Shown here in pieces: positions 10,001 through 19,673 of a DNA stretch of 64,000 nucleotides. The number at the start of each line of letters is the position of its first letter. The stretch's first letter is position 1. Below the pieces are notes generated by a model. The model was given only the letters and a program-made list of their open reading frames with translations, had not been told where the DNA came from and did no database searches. Position numbers and translations under genes: made by a program. Location of the stretch: contig NW_013657679.1 of NCBI RefSeq assembly GCF_000142905.1, positions 64,657 to 128,656 of the forward strand. Direction: 5' to 3'. Origin of the DNA: Thecamonas trahens ATCC 50062. Lineage: Eukaryota; Apusozoa; Apusomonadida; Apusomonadidae.

Positions 10001-12039
10001 CGAGAGCAGCTTCGGGTGACGCCTGGGAAATGAGCTCGCCATCGGGAGTCTGCTGGATGACGAGCAGGTAGGAATTGGGCGGGAGGGACTCGAAGAGCAT
10101 GGCGAAAAAGGTTGGCAGCACGTCCTCCGGTGGAATCTCGGGCGGCTGGCCGCGCGCAAACGTAGCCGCGAGCGGCGGAAGTATGGCTTGCGACGAGCGC
10201 GAGTCGGGTTCGGGCGGCACCCACTTGTCGATGCCAAGGGCTACAAACTCAGTGTTGCGGGGCGAATCGCTCGAGGTGACCGAGTTGGGCGAGTGTCCAC
10301 TGGACTCGCCAGGCATCGCCATCACATCGATAGCCAGCTGACTCGCAGAGTCGGCGGTGCCGGCGGCGTCGACATCGCTGGCGCTTCCGCACTTGGAGCT
10401 GGTGCCCGAACCAGCACTACTCTTGCCCTTGGTTGTTGAGACTCCCGAGTCAAGCGAGCCCATCGAGGAGCTCGTTGACCGCGACGTCGACAATGGCTGC
10501 GACGGTCTACCGCCATCCAAGCTTGCTTCTTCCGAGGTATCCGGGAGGCTGGAGAGGCGGAAACGTTTGAAAGAAAGGTCGTGCTTGCTCGACGACGGCG
10601 AGGTCATGAATGACCGGGAGTGCGGCAGAAGGCTCGACTCGCGGAGCGACGATGTACGCGACCGTTGCTGCTTGGGACTGATGCATCCAGCCATGACGGC
10701 CTCGGACATGGATCGCTTTGGCGACGAGAAGCGGCTGTTAAAGCCGCGACGCTTGAGTGAGATGGAGACGCCGAGCGGTGACGCGGGGTTGGGTGGCTCG
10801 CGGTATGCACTCTGGTAGTCGAGTAAATCGGCCGATTCGCCGCCGAGCGAGCTGGCCGATTCGTCGGTGAGCAGCGACGGACTCGGGGCGAGCTTGCGAG
10901 CAGAGAGGACCGAGGTGTGTTGCCTGCGCATGAGGTGGCTCTTGATCGAGTGCTTGACTGGCGAGCGCATGGCAAAGTCGGTCATGGACGCACGAATGAT
11001 TGAGGCCTCGAAGAGCGAGTCTGCTGAGGGCAATGACGACGAGCGCGGGCGCGGCAGACGAGTTGCCGACCGCAGGTTGTGCAGCTTGGAGGCAGTCGAG
11101 TTGAGCGACGTGATGGGAGGGAGAGGCGGAGGCTCAGCGCCGCCGACTTCCTCGCTGGTCAGGAGCCGCAGAACAGCTGTAGCTACCAGGACATTAGTCT
11201 CGTTGAGCCAACCCGACGAAGTCTCGCAGGCAACCCACTTGGAAAACCCGACAAGGATCCAAACGTGGGCCGGAGGAAAAGCGGTCGAGTCTGGTGAGGG
11301 CGTGACCGACAACGCGAGCGGTGACGAGTCGAGCGGGACTACCAACGAGGAGAGCGGGAACTGAGCAAGCTGCGCCGCTAGCAAAGGTGTCCCATAACCT
11401 GCAAACTCTAGAAACGGTTCATTGCCGTACTTGACCGTCCGCGTGTCTGTCATCAACCAATGTGAGTTCTTGTCGTGCACTTCTGCCACCACTGTTCCGT
11501 GCCAGCTCGAGCGGCCGCCTTGTGCGAGCAGCCATCGCTCGGACGGTGACGAAGGGACGAAGGGGGGGGGGGATGATATGGGGGAACATAGAGGGAGAGG
11601 CAGGGAGGGGAGGGAGGGGGAGGGGATGGTCTGTGGGTATGATAGCGTGTGTGGGCACATCCTGCTTGACAAGGGGGGGGGAGGGGAGGGGAGGGGAGGA
11701 CAAGGGAGGGGAGGGGGCACATTGTTCGTACAAGTCCCGTTACGAACCGTGAATTATCAATGGAGTTTGACCAAGAGAGTACGATTGCGGGACAAAAGAA
11801 CAGAGCAAAAGGGTGCTTAATGGCGGGCAGCGGGACGGGAGTGGGGAGCGGGGGGAAGGGGAAGGGGGGAAGGCAGGAGAGAGATAGAGATAGAGGGAGA
11901 GGAAGGAGGGAAGAGGAGGAACGGAATACGATGGGAAGAAGAGGGAGGGAGGTAAGGAAAGGGGACCAAGTGGAAGGGAGGGAGCCGTCCATTCGGTTTC
12001 ATACGTACGGGCGTTGTGAATGAGGAGACGCAGCGACAT
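7014..12039 (-). CDS. PAS-domain hybrid histidine kinase with receiver domain
   Basis: Two exons, 12039-12009 (31 nt) and 11482-7014, give 1499 residues starting MSLRLLIHNAQVHDKN. The donor reads GTACGT and the acceptor GCAG; this intron explains the pyrimidine-rich sequence upstream of the long frame. Domains: a Ser-rich N-terminus; PAS at about 475-590; a second PAS-like region to about 770; dimerisation helix with phospho-acceptor His in SHDIRTPLQG near 780; ATPase N-box NLLTNAIKFTEEGTV near 1020; G-boxes DTGCG and GSGIGLYNV near 1070-1090; a receiver at about 1270-1400 with the phospho-Asp in LVFMDISMP and LTKPC. No membrane segment is visible, so it is probably a cytosolic sensor that starts a His-Asp phosphorelay, as in Dictyostelium and fungi. 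The input signal is unknown. Confidence 0.9.
11560..11975. repeat. Polypurine/polypyrimidine tracts within the kinase intron
   Basis: The plus strand carries two long G/A tracts (11560-11730 and 11830-11975) with many runs of three to ten G, for example GGGGGGGGGAGGGGAGGGG at about 11676. They lie inside the 526-bp intron of the leftward histidine-kinase gene, whose transcript is therefore C/U-rich here. Such DNA can form G-quadruplex or triplex structures; that is inference. Confidence 0.8.
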
Positions 12040-12478
12040 GGGCCAAAACGTCCCCGGCCCGTGGCAGAGTGCGGTGCGGTGGAGCCGTGCGCCACCGGTG
12101 GAGTTTCAGCAAACAAACTATCGTGCCAAACCGTACCTTGTTGGATTGCAACCACGTCGAACAGCAGACTCACACTCACGCATACGCATGCATGATGTCA
12201 TGCACATCCTATGATACCTTAGGTGAATACATGATGGGTACCCGGGGATGGGATGGTGTGAGAGCTAACAGAGGTGAGCGGGAGAGTGAATGTGCAGAAC
12301 TATGAAAGTGATTCCAAGGACTTTGCAGGTGTAGGGTGCTGTGCAACGGGGCGTGACGTGGGCGTATAGAGCAGGGAGAAGGGGGTTTGATCGAGATCTC
12401 AGACATCTGATGCAATGATGAACGGTGAAGGAGATGCTCGAGGCTGACAGAGGCGGCGGGCGACTGAGACTGAGAGCA
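12040..12478. other. Intergenic, no gene seen
   Basis: Spacer between the 5' end of the histidine-kinase gene and the 3' end of the next leftward gene. No coding homology, RNA gene or repeat array is visible. It should contain the kinase promoter and the neighbour's 3' untranslated region. Confidence 0.5.
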
Positions 12479-13021
12479 CTACTTCTTGCGCTTGGCGGGC
12501 GGCTCCATGTCCGACTCAGCGTCGAGGGGAGCCGAGCGCGCGGCGGGACCGGAGATAGAACCGGGCGAGTTGGCAGCTGGTGGGTCGTCGCGCTTGCGCT
12601 TACGCGAGGAGGAAAAGACGGCGTTGGCGGCGGCTCGCAGATCGGCGTCCTTACTCTCGTATCCGTCCTCAATCGAGTCAAGAACGTCGTCGATGAGATC
12701 CATGAGGGAAGAGACGGCCGCCGGGTGCGAGTCGATGGCATGTTGGACACGATCAGCTACGACGGCCTCAAGCGAGGCAGCCTTTGCAGCCGACATGGCA
12801 GCCGACATATAATGCGACTTTTTCTTGAGCCGGCTCTCTGGCGCCAAGTACAGCACATATGATCTCTGCACAGCCGCCAGCGTCTCTTCACCCACAGCGG
12901 TCGTCGCCGCCAAGGCCTCATCGGTCACAGCCTTGACCACCTCTGCCCACTTGGGGTTAGAGACAACACCTCGAACAGCCTGCGCTTCGCTACTTGCCTC
13001 CTGTCCCTTGCCTACGTTCAT
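12479..13021 (-). CDS. Small basic-tailed protein of unknown function
   Basis: 180 residues from the ATG at 13021 (MNVGKGQEASSE). I do not recognise the family. Residues 20-125 are Ala/Glu/Val-rich and mostly helical in character, with a Lys cluster (ESRLKKKSHYM). The C-terminus is disordered and carries two basic clusters, SSRKRKRDDPP and PPAKRKK at the very end, which look like nuclear localisation signals. The frame continues open upstream, but that sequence overlaps the divergent bL36m gene and a (CA)n tract and does not look coding. Third-position composition is GC-rich like its neighbours. Nuclear location is inference. Confidence 0.55.
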   Translation of the reverse strand: MNVGKGQEASSEAQAVRGVVSNPKWAEVVKAVTDEALAATTAVGEETLAAVQRSYVLYLAPESRLKKKSHYMSAAMSAAKAASLEAVVADRVQHAIDSHPAAVSSLMDLIDDVLDSIEDGYESKDADLRAAANAVFSSSRKRKRDDPPAANSPGSISGPAARSAPLDAESDMEPPAKRKK

Positions 13022-13177
13022 TGTACCAAGGGAGGAGAGAGGGGGGGAGGGCGAGAGGTGGGTGGCAATGTGGCCCACCGGGCGGGTGTGGTCGGGCTGA
13101 ATGGCATTGGCGAGGACGGCTGAGCGAGACAGACGGCGCAACGCGTCTCTCTGGCAGATCGAGTTGGGAAAGGGAGG

Positions 13178-13510
13178 ATGAAGGTGCGGTCGTCTGTCCG
13201 TCGAATCTGTGCAGCATGCCGTGTTGTCAAGCGGAAGAAGAAGGTGTTTGTGGTGTGCAAGTCGAACCCGCGTCATAAGCAGAGGCAAGGCTTTGCTACC
13301 ATGGCGTCCTCGTCTGCTTCTCCTGCTCGCTTCCCCTCGCGCCTCTCGGCAGACGCCTTTACCGGGAGCGTTCTGGCTGACTTGGAGGCCTCCATCCGCA
13401 TGGCAAAGTCCAAGAGCCTCTCTGCATCGACTGTCTTTGCTGGACGTACTGCTGCGGCTGGTACAACTGCTGCACAGCCCTCGCTCAACATCTTCCGGAG
13501 GTGGCTCTGA
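13178..13510 (+). CDS. MRPL36: Mitochondrial large-subunit ribosomal protein bL36m, with C-terminal extension
   Basis: Residues 1-39 are a clear bL36: [20 protein letters not shown], then a KHKQRQG-type end (RHKQRQG). The Zn-binding set is Cys-X2-Cys (CAAC), a later Cys (VCKS) and the His of RHKQ. bL36 sits in the large subunit near the GTPase centre. The usual protein ends at RQG with about 38 residues; here the frame runs on to 110 residues with a Ser/Ala-rich tail ending NIFRRWL. A second ATG in strong initiation context (ACCATGG, about 13300) opens the tail, so the tail might be made separately. No classical presequence precedes the domain. Mitochondrial rather than plastid origin is inferred from absence of other plastid genes. 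Confidence 0.85.
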   Translation: MKVRSSVRRICAACRVVKRKKKVFVVCKSNPRHKQRQGFATMASSSASPARFPSRLSADAFTGSVLADLEASIRMAKSKSLSASTVFAGRTAAAGTTAAQPSLNIFRRWL

Positions 13511-13690
13511 CTGGAGCCGGGGATGAACTCCCGCTCGTCGGCCTTTCCCGTCGTCCGCGTTCGGCGGGTGAACGCAAGCGAGCCAAACGCAAACGCAAAC
13601 ACACACACAAACACACACACACACGCACACACATACGCATCGGTATTCTAGATTTACATGTATAGAGGTGGTGAAGGGGATGGTGCGCGG

Positions 13691-15115
13691 CTACTCAAAG
13701 TCGGTGCCGGCAGGATGGATGTCGTCGGGCTCGCCGACCTCGGTCGAGCCCGAGCCCGAGTCGGAGTCGTTGTCCGAGTCGGCGTCCGAGTCGGAGAGCG
13801 AGAGGGCGAGGACTGGGCGGCCGTCATCGGCCACAATCACGCCGTCTGGTGTCTCGGAGGATTTGGGGGCAGTAGTCGCTGTCGTGGCGGCGGCGGCGGC
13901 GTCTGCTTCGGCCTTGGCAGCGGCGGCAGCATCAGCCTCGGCCTTGGCAGCGGCGGCAGCATCAGCCTCGGCCTTGGCGGCGGCAGCGGCGTCTGCTTCG
14001 GCCTTGGCAGCGGCGGCGTCTGCTTCGGCCTTGGCTGCGGCGGCGTCTGCTTCGGCCTTGGCAGCGGCGGCGTCTGCCTCGGCCTTGGCGGCGGCAGCAG
14101 CATCGGCCTCGGCCTTGGCGGCGGCAGCAGCATCGGCCTCGGCCTTGGCGGCGGCAGCAGCATCAGCCTCGGCCTTGGCAGCGGCAGCAGCATCGGCCTC
14201 GGCCTTGGCAGCGGCAGCAGCATCGGCCTCGGCCTTGGCGGTGGCAGCAGCGGAGGTGTCATTACCATCGCCACTTTCCTCATCCAACATGCTCTCGGCC
14301 TCTCTCCGCGCAGCGTCTACCTCGGTCGCGGCCGCCGTCTCGGGAGTAGGCGCTGCTGCCGCAGACGACGACGTTGCAACAGATGGCACGTCCTTCGATC
14401 CGCACTCTGCAGAACAAAAGACAAACTCGTCTCGGACCAGGTAAGCATCGCCGTCCTCGTACACCTTGCCGCACACACTGCACGAGAAGCACTCGACGTG
14501 GAACTTGCGCCCCAGCGACTCGAGCGAGACGCCCACAATCGGCTGCTCGCACTTTGCGCACCGCGGCGCATACTTCTCGGTGTAATGCGGGACGCAGAAA
14601 ATCGAGCCGTCCTTGAACTTGAACGCAGACGCAACCGGGACCTGGCAGACCGAGCACACAAAGCAATCGTTATGGTACATGTTGTTCAGCGCCGTAACCA
14701 CCGTCGATCCCGGCGGAAAAGTCTCTGAGCACACTGCGCAAGTCTTCTTCGACACATCCTGGACCAGTCCGTTCGAGCACGCCACACACACCACCTTGCC
14801 GTCCTTCTGCGTCAGCGGCGTCCCGTCCGACAGCGAGCACTGGCACTCACTGCACACCAGGCATTGGCTGTGATACTTGTTGCCCAACGCCAGAAACGCC
14901 CTGTCGCCAACCGTCCATAGCATGTGAGTTCTCACACCTGTCGATCCACCGCCAGCGTCCCGATCACAACATCCGCCGCCACGGCCCGGTGGCGACTGTG
15001 GCCGCAACAGTACGACACCCACACCATGGCGCGGCTCTCCAACGAGTTTGCCAGCCAGCCAGCCAGCCAGTCAGCCAGCCAGCCACACACAAACACACAC
15101 ACACACACACACACA

Positions 15116-15153
<38 letters not shown>

Positions 15154-15586
15154 AAAACACACAGACACACACGAAAAGTCTTGATATGCATCTGCTCTAC
15201 GTGGTGGCAGTGTCCGAATGATACATGCGGTGGAGGGTTGCGAACAAATGGCCGACCAACGAGACGGACGACAGGTGGGCAGGCCAGCATAAGGAGGGAG
15301 GGAGGGAGGGAGGGAGGGAGGGAGGGGGAGAGAGAGTCGAGGTGAGAGGAGCGAGGGTTACGTACTTGTCGGTAATGGGCTCGGTACATGCGGTACACTT
15401 GTCACGGAAGCGGTCCGAGTAGTCGGTGGAGCAAAACAAGGCGCCTTCCTTCTCAAAGTACTCGGTGGCCACGTTGGTCGAGCATACAGAGCATGTGAAG
15501 CACTCATAGTGAAAGAGTCCAAGTCCACAACGAAGCACTTTCCCAGAAAGTGCAAGGGAACACTGCACACATGTTGCGTTCTCCAT
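13691..15586 (-). CDS. Four-LIM-domain protein with AKAEAD repeat tail
   Basis: Exons 15586-15366 and 14900-13691 (donor GTACGT, acceptor ACAG) give 476 residues; the intron splits LIM2 and the join restores CTACTEPITDKAFLALGNKY. The four LIM domains have full CxxC...HxxC zinc sets: CVQC..HYEC, CTAC..HSQC, CAVC..HNDC and CAKC..HVEC. LIM domains act as protein-binding modules in cytoskeletal adaptors. After a Ser/Ala/Thr linker comes a helical array of about 12 copies of AKAEADAAA(A), then an acidic Ser/Asp-rich tail. The 5' end is slightly uncertain: GTG-CAA-GCT precedes the ATG at 15586 and could be a splice acceptor region. The architecture resembles paxillin-like or CRP-like adaptors, but the repeat tail is unfamiliar. 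Confidence 0.88.
15060..15335. repeat. Microsatellites in the LIM-gene intron
   Basis: The LIM-gene intron contains (CCAG)n at about 15055-15085, (AC)n at 15086-15117, (AG)n at 15119-15149 and (GGGA)n at about 15292-15330. All lie between the splice sites at 15365 and 14901 and carry no gene. Confidence 0.85.
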
Positions 15587-16098
15587 AGCTTGCACCCCCT
15601 TTCCAAGTCGCAGACAAGTGTACTGTCGTCATGGGCCGCACCGCCGCCCGTCCTCCCAGTGTGCCAAGCGTGTCCGTGACCGCCACCGACTACATCGCCA
15701 GCCACATGCCCGCACGCGCCGCCGGCGGCTTGTGTTGGAGGGCTATTTTTTTATGCGCCTGCGCCCCATATCCCCACATCCATCGAAAACCAGCAGATGG
15801 TGGTCTTCGAGCGTGTATTGCTTGCAATGATTCGCTTGGCTATGTCATCGCCAGGCCGCGTAGAGGAAGCGCATCAGACGCCTGTTGGCCACTTACCAAC
15901 CGCCCCTATGTACAGGTACTCCACGTCGTCCTCTTCACCTCAACACCCCACCCATACACGCGTACGCCCATACGCTCATACACACAACTCCAACACCCAT
16001 ACTGTACGCGCGCAATGCACCCGCCCCTCCTCCCCTCACCTCCCCCTGCCTTTCCACCGCAGGCATCAAACTGCGACCTTTTTTTGGACACGGCAACA
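15587..16098. other. Divergent 5' region between LIM and DUF899 genes
   Basis: No gene is supported. A pyrimidine tract ending CCACCGCAG at 16062 is a good 3' splice site, so the DUF899 gene may have a 5'-leader intron; GTACAG/GTACTC near 15912-15920 is a possible donor. A frame open from 15631 into the DUF899 gene lacks any domain. Confidence 0.45.
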
Positions 16099-16935
16099 AT
16101 GGCGACATCCCCGTTGTCAGGGCGAGGACTCACGGGGAGAGTGTGGTTGGAGGAACAGATCATGTCGGGCCATGCCATCACTGATTCAGCGTCCGAGTGG
16201 GAGGCTGCACGGAAGGAGCTGCTGGCGGCGGAGAAGGAGGCGACGGCGGCGCTTGCCAAAGTTGCCGAGCAGCGGCGCGCACTGCCGTGGCTCCGTGTTC
16301 GGCCATCGGGCAAGGGCTCGGCTGATACCGAGAACGATTATGTGTTCCAGACGGCCGAGTCCGGCACAGATGTGACGCTCAAGCAGATGGCAGCCACTAC
16401 GCCGACGGGATCGCTCCTGATCTACCACCTCATGTTCGACGCCGACTGGGAGAAGCCGTGCAGCTCGTGCTCGATGTGGATTGACTGTCTCAACGGCATC
16501 TACCCGCATCTCCTGCAAAAGACTGCCGTGGTCGCTGTCGCTGTTGCGCCGCCGGACAAACTGCGCGCTTTGGCCGAGGCCAAGGGCTGGTCCATTCCGC
16601 TTGTCTCGTCGCTCAACTCTGCGTTCTCTTGCGACTTTGGCGTCCGCTTCACCCCCGAGCAGGTCGCCGACGGTGCGCTGGCCTACAACTACGGGCGCAA
16701 GGCGTTTGTCTCGGTCATGCCGGGCTTTTCAGTCTTCCAACTCGAGCCAGCCGACGATGACGGCGAGATCTTCCACACCTACTCTGCATACGCCCGTGGC
16801 CTTGAGCCACTCAACGCCGTCTGGGGCGTGCTTGACTCGCTCCCCTTTGGCCGCAACGAGGCCAAGGGTATGGATTGGACCAAGCACAAGAGTGAGTACG
16901 ACGTCGTTACTATCGAGTCGGCCAAGCTGTCGTGA
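16099..16935 (+). CDS. DUF899-family thioredoxin-fold protein
   Basis: 278 residues. This is a DUF899 (thioredoxin-like) protein, a family mostly seen in bacteria and some fungi, with no established reaction. The N-terminal helix EWEAARKELLAAEKEATAAL and RALPWLRV are the family start. LLIYHLMFDADWEKPCSSCS contains the CxxC pair at the thioredoxin active-site position. The family also shows a late FHTYSAYARGLEPLN motif, present here. The length is close to bacterial members, so it is complete. The ATG at 16099 is chosen because homology begins about 25 residues later. Its bacterial-type distribution makes horizontal acquisition possible, but composition matches the neighbours. Confidence 0.85.
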   Translation: MATSPLSGRGLTGRVWLEEQIMSGHAITDSASEWEAARKELLAAEKEATAALAKVAEQRRALPWLRVRPSGKGSADTENDYVFQTAESGTDVTLKQMAATTPTGSLLIYHLMFDADWEKPCSSCSMWIDCLNGIYPHLLQKTAVVAVAVAPPDKLRALAEAKGWSIPLVSSLNSAFSCDFGVRFTPEQVADGALAYNYGRKAFVSVMPGFSVFQLEPADDDGEIFHTYSAYARGLEPLNAVWGVLDSLPFGRNEAKGMDWTKHKSEYDVVTIESAKLS

Positions 16936-17288
16936 TGGATGTCACCTGCTCCAGGAATCGCCGCCCTCGTCCGCCCGCTCACGCCCACCCGCCCACCGCC
17001 CGCCCTTGCCCGCTCGCGCCAACTCGCCCTCGCCCTCGCCCGCTCACCGCGCCCACTCACCCTCCCTCTCACACACAACAACACCGCACTCACCACAGCA
17101 CACGCACACACACTCTCACACACACTATCTCTCTCCTATACACTCATACACACTTTTCCCTCGCACCCTCACTCAACACTGTCCTCCTTCCAACTATGGT
17201 CGCCAAGGTATGCCCCTCCCGACCCCCCCCCCACCCCACCCACCCACCACCACCACCACCACCACCACCACCACCACCACCACCACTA

Positions 17289-17500
17289 TGGCGCGGGTCC
17301 TCCTCGACTGGATCCCGTTCAACGAGATTCGGCATGTCAAGCTTGTGGGACAGGGCTCGTTTGGCAAGGTGTTCCGTGCAGAGTGGCATGGTAATGATGT
17401 GGCTATCAAGATTCCCCGGTCACGGAGAGACCAAGAGGATCTGTTTCGAGAACTGCAGCTGCTGATGGACATCAATCATCGGAATGTCATCACCATTCAT
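17289..17500 (+). CDS. TKL-type protein kinase, N-lobe only, cut by gap
   Basis: Seventy residues before the assembly gap: MARVLLDWIPFNEIRHVKLV, glycine loop GQGSFGKVF, VAIKIPRS with the ATP-binding Lys, then a helix-C-like FRELQLLMDINHRNVITIH. The WIPF opening is typical of TKL kinases of amoebae and fungi. The catalytic loop and C-lobe would need about 650 bp more, which is absent, so they lie in the gap or were lost. Upstream, 17197-17208 reads ATG-GTC-GCC-AAG before GTATGC and could be a tiny first exon, but I found no convincing acceptor. The 16936-17288 stretch is otherwise pyrimidine-rich with (CAC)n at 17250-17286. Confidence 0.65.
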
Positions 17501-17600
17501 NNNNNNNNNNNNNNNNNNNNNNNNNNNNNNNNNNNNNNNNNNNNNNNNNNNNNNNNNNNNNNNNNNNNNNNNNNNNNNNNNNNNNNNNNNNNNNNNNNNN
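17501..17600. other. Assembly gap (100 N)
   Basis: Exactly 100 N, the conventional length for a gap of unknown size. Its right flank is a run of 15 C followed by CCACCC repeats. The kinase frame enters from the left; a splice acceptor for the WD40 gene lies 97 bp to the right. Confidence 0.95.
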
Positions 17601-17697
17601 CCCCCCCCCCCCCCCAAGCCACCCACCCACCACCACCCACCACCACCACCACCAACACCATCTCACCCCCCCCCCCTCCTCCTCCTCCTCCTTGTAG

Positions 17698-19527
17698 AGA
17701 AAGCGAGAGTCCGAAGACACCGGCGCTGCGAGTGCTGGTCCAGAGAAAAAGGCCAAGCCTGTGACGCCCGCCAAGTCGCCGTCCAAGACCGCCTCCTCTG
17801 CCACCGCCACTACCATCGCCGCTACGACCGCATCCACAGCATCCACGGCAAGCGCGGCAAGCACGGGTCCCTCTGTCGTAGGCCCGCCAGCTGCATCGGT
17901 CATCGCAACTGTCCAAGACTCGGCGAGCAAGGGCAATAGCAAGGGCAATAGCAAGAGCTCGGCGAGCAAGAAGAGCAAGAGCTCAGCAAGCAAGAAGAAG
18001 AAGCGGGCTGTGACGCCGCCAGTGGTGCTGGAGGACATCTCGCCGTCGCAGCTGCATGAGCTTGGAGTCAGCGGGGTGTACGAGGCGGAGAAGGGTCTGG
18101 ATCGGACTAAGCTGGCCGAGCTTGCGGCCCGGGCGCCAAACTTGTACCACGCACCGCCGCGGAGCATGGGTCCGATCAACGCCAAAGCGCCGCTGACGGT
18201 TCAGGCTGGGGCGACTTCGATGGGTGCTGTGTACGCCATCGATGTCTCGCCGTCGGGCGCGCTGCTAGCGGCGACGTCGGTCCTCGGCTCGGTCTCGTTG
18301 TGGGACATGGAAGATCTGACGCAGCTGCGGGTGCTCCGCGACGAGTCCGAGACGCAGATCGACGAGTTCTGGGTTGCTCGCTTCACGCCGGACGGCCGCA
18401 AGGTCATTGTTGCCGGCAAGCTCAAGAACCGCGCGCTCTGGTCCGAGGCCGACAATGACAACGCCGTCCTGCCGTGCCCCATCAAGATCTTTGACGTCCT
18501 CACCGGCGAGCTTGTGGCTCGCCTCGAAGGCCACACCGAAGAAGTGGTGGCGCTGAAGGTGGCCACCTTTTGCGGCTCCAACTACATTGTCTCGTGCTCG
18601 CAGGACGGGTCAACTCGCCGGTGGCGCATGTCGCCCGACTGGACGATCCTCATCGAGGCCGCCAAGTTCTGCGACAACGTCACGTGCATGTCGTTTACGG
18701 CCTCGTTTGTGCCGCACACTGGCAACGCCATTCTCGCCGTCGCTGCTGACGACGGCATTGTCTTTTTCGACTTTGGTTCGCTCGCCCTCATCCAGCGCGT
18801 CACGGGCCTGTTTGGCTCGTACTGCGACTGCATCAAGTTTGTGGACTCGCCCAAGCTGCCAGCCACCCACCCGCGCAAGACCGCCCACCTCATTGCTCGC
18901 GGCTGCGAGATGCTCGACGCCGAGGAGTGCACTGTTGCCTCCAAGGCCTCCAAGGTCGTCCTCTACCGCGTTAGCTTCGTCTTGCCGCCGGCCCCGGCCC
19001 CGGCCACCAACTTTGAGCTCATCTCGGTCAAGGAGTACGCCCATCCCGAGTACAACGCAAACTCGTACCTCATGCGCGCCACCGCCGACGCCAACTACGT
19101 TTATGCACCGTCGGTCAATGGCGAGGTCTTTATCTGGGGCATCAAGTCGGCTAAGCTCGTTGCCGTCCTCCGCGACCACGAGGAGCGCGAGGTCCGCGAC
19201 ATTGTCGTCCACCCGCACGCTCCGCTCCTCCTCACTTCGGGCGACGACGGCAAAATCTACGTCTACCGCCCTGCCAATCCCGACGAGGTAGCCTCCATCA
19301 TCCGTGCCTCGCGCTCCAAGGCCCGCAAAGGCTCCAAGACATCGCGCTCCAAGACCTCCCGCGCCAAGACCTCGCGCGCCAAAAAGGTGTCGGCCACGTC
19401 GGCCGCTTCGGCCGCGTCGGCGGCATCATCATCATCATCGTCGTCTGCCGCCGCCAAATCCGCCGCCGCCCCCCACCCGCCGCCCACCACTCCGATGGAC
19501 ATCGCTGCCCCTCCCGCCGATTCCTAG
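17698..19527 (+). CDS. WD40-repeat protein, 5' exon missing in gap
   Basis: The visible exon starts after CCTTGTAG at 17697, an acceptor fed by a CCTCCT tract; no ATG precedes it in frame, so the first exon is in the gap or upstream of it. About 609 residues follow. The first 90 are Ser/Lys/Ala-rich and disordered. WD-like blades run from about residue 165 (YAIDVSPSGALLAATSVLGS) to 530, including VSCSQDGSTRRWRM and TSGDDGKIYVYRP. The tail has repeated RSKTSRAKTSRAKK, a Ser run and a Pro-rich end. WD40 propellers are interaction platforms; no specific family is recognised. It might be joined to the kinase N-lobe left of the gap, which cannot be decided here. Confidence 0.75.
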   Translation, partial: RKRESEDTGAASAGPEKKAKPVTPAKSPSKTASSATATTIAATTASTASTASAASTGPSVVGPPAASVIATVQDSASKGNSKGNSKSSASKKSKSSASKKKKRAVTPPVVLEDISPSQLHELGVSGVYEAEKGLDRTKLAELAARAPNLYHAPPRSMGPINAKAPLTVQAGATSMGAVYAIDVSPSGALLAATSVLGSVSLWDMEDLTQLRVLRDESETQIDEFWVARFTPDGRKVIVAGKLKNRALWSEADNDNAVLPCPIKIFDVLTGELVARLEGHTEEVVALKVATFCGSNYIVSCSQDGSTRRWRMSPDWTILIEAAKFCDNVTCMSFTASFVPHTGNAILAVAADDGIVFFDFGSLALIQRVTGLFGSYCDCIKFVDSPKLPATHPRKTAHLIARGCEMLDAEECTVASKASKVVLYRVSFVLPPAPAPATNFELISVKEYAHPEYNANSYLMRATADANYVYAPSVNGEVFIWGIKSAKLVAVLRDHEEREVRDIVVHPHAPLLLTSGDDGKIYVYRPANPDEVASIIRASRSKARKGSKTSRSKTSRAKTSRAKKVSATSAASAASAASSSSSSSAAAKSAAAPHPPPTTPMDIAAPPADS

Positions 19528-19673
19528 CGCCGCTCCCCTCCCCCCCCCTCTCCGCCACACACACCCCATCATACATCCGCCCATCCGCCCCCCACCCCAC
19601 CCCACCCCAATGAGTCGTCGGACAGCCAACCATCCCTGCCGTGCCCGGCCGGTGGAGGCCCACTCAACTCACC

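Noticed and set aside
13658-14728. Rightward Gly/Ser/Leu- and Ala/Ser-rich frames opposite the LIM gene
   Set aside because: They are antisense of the AKAEAD repeat and LIM zinc domains; the minus strand has full zinc-ligand sets.
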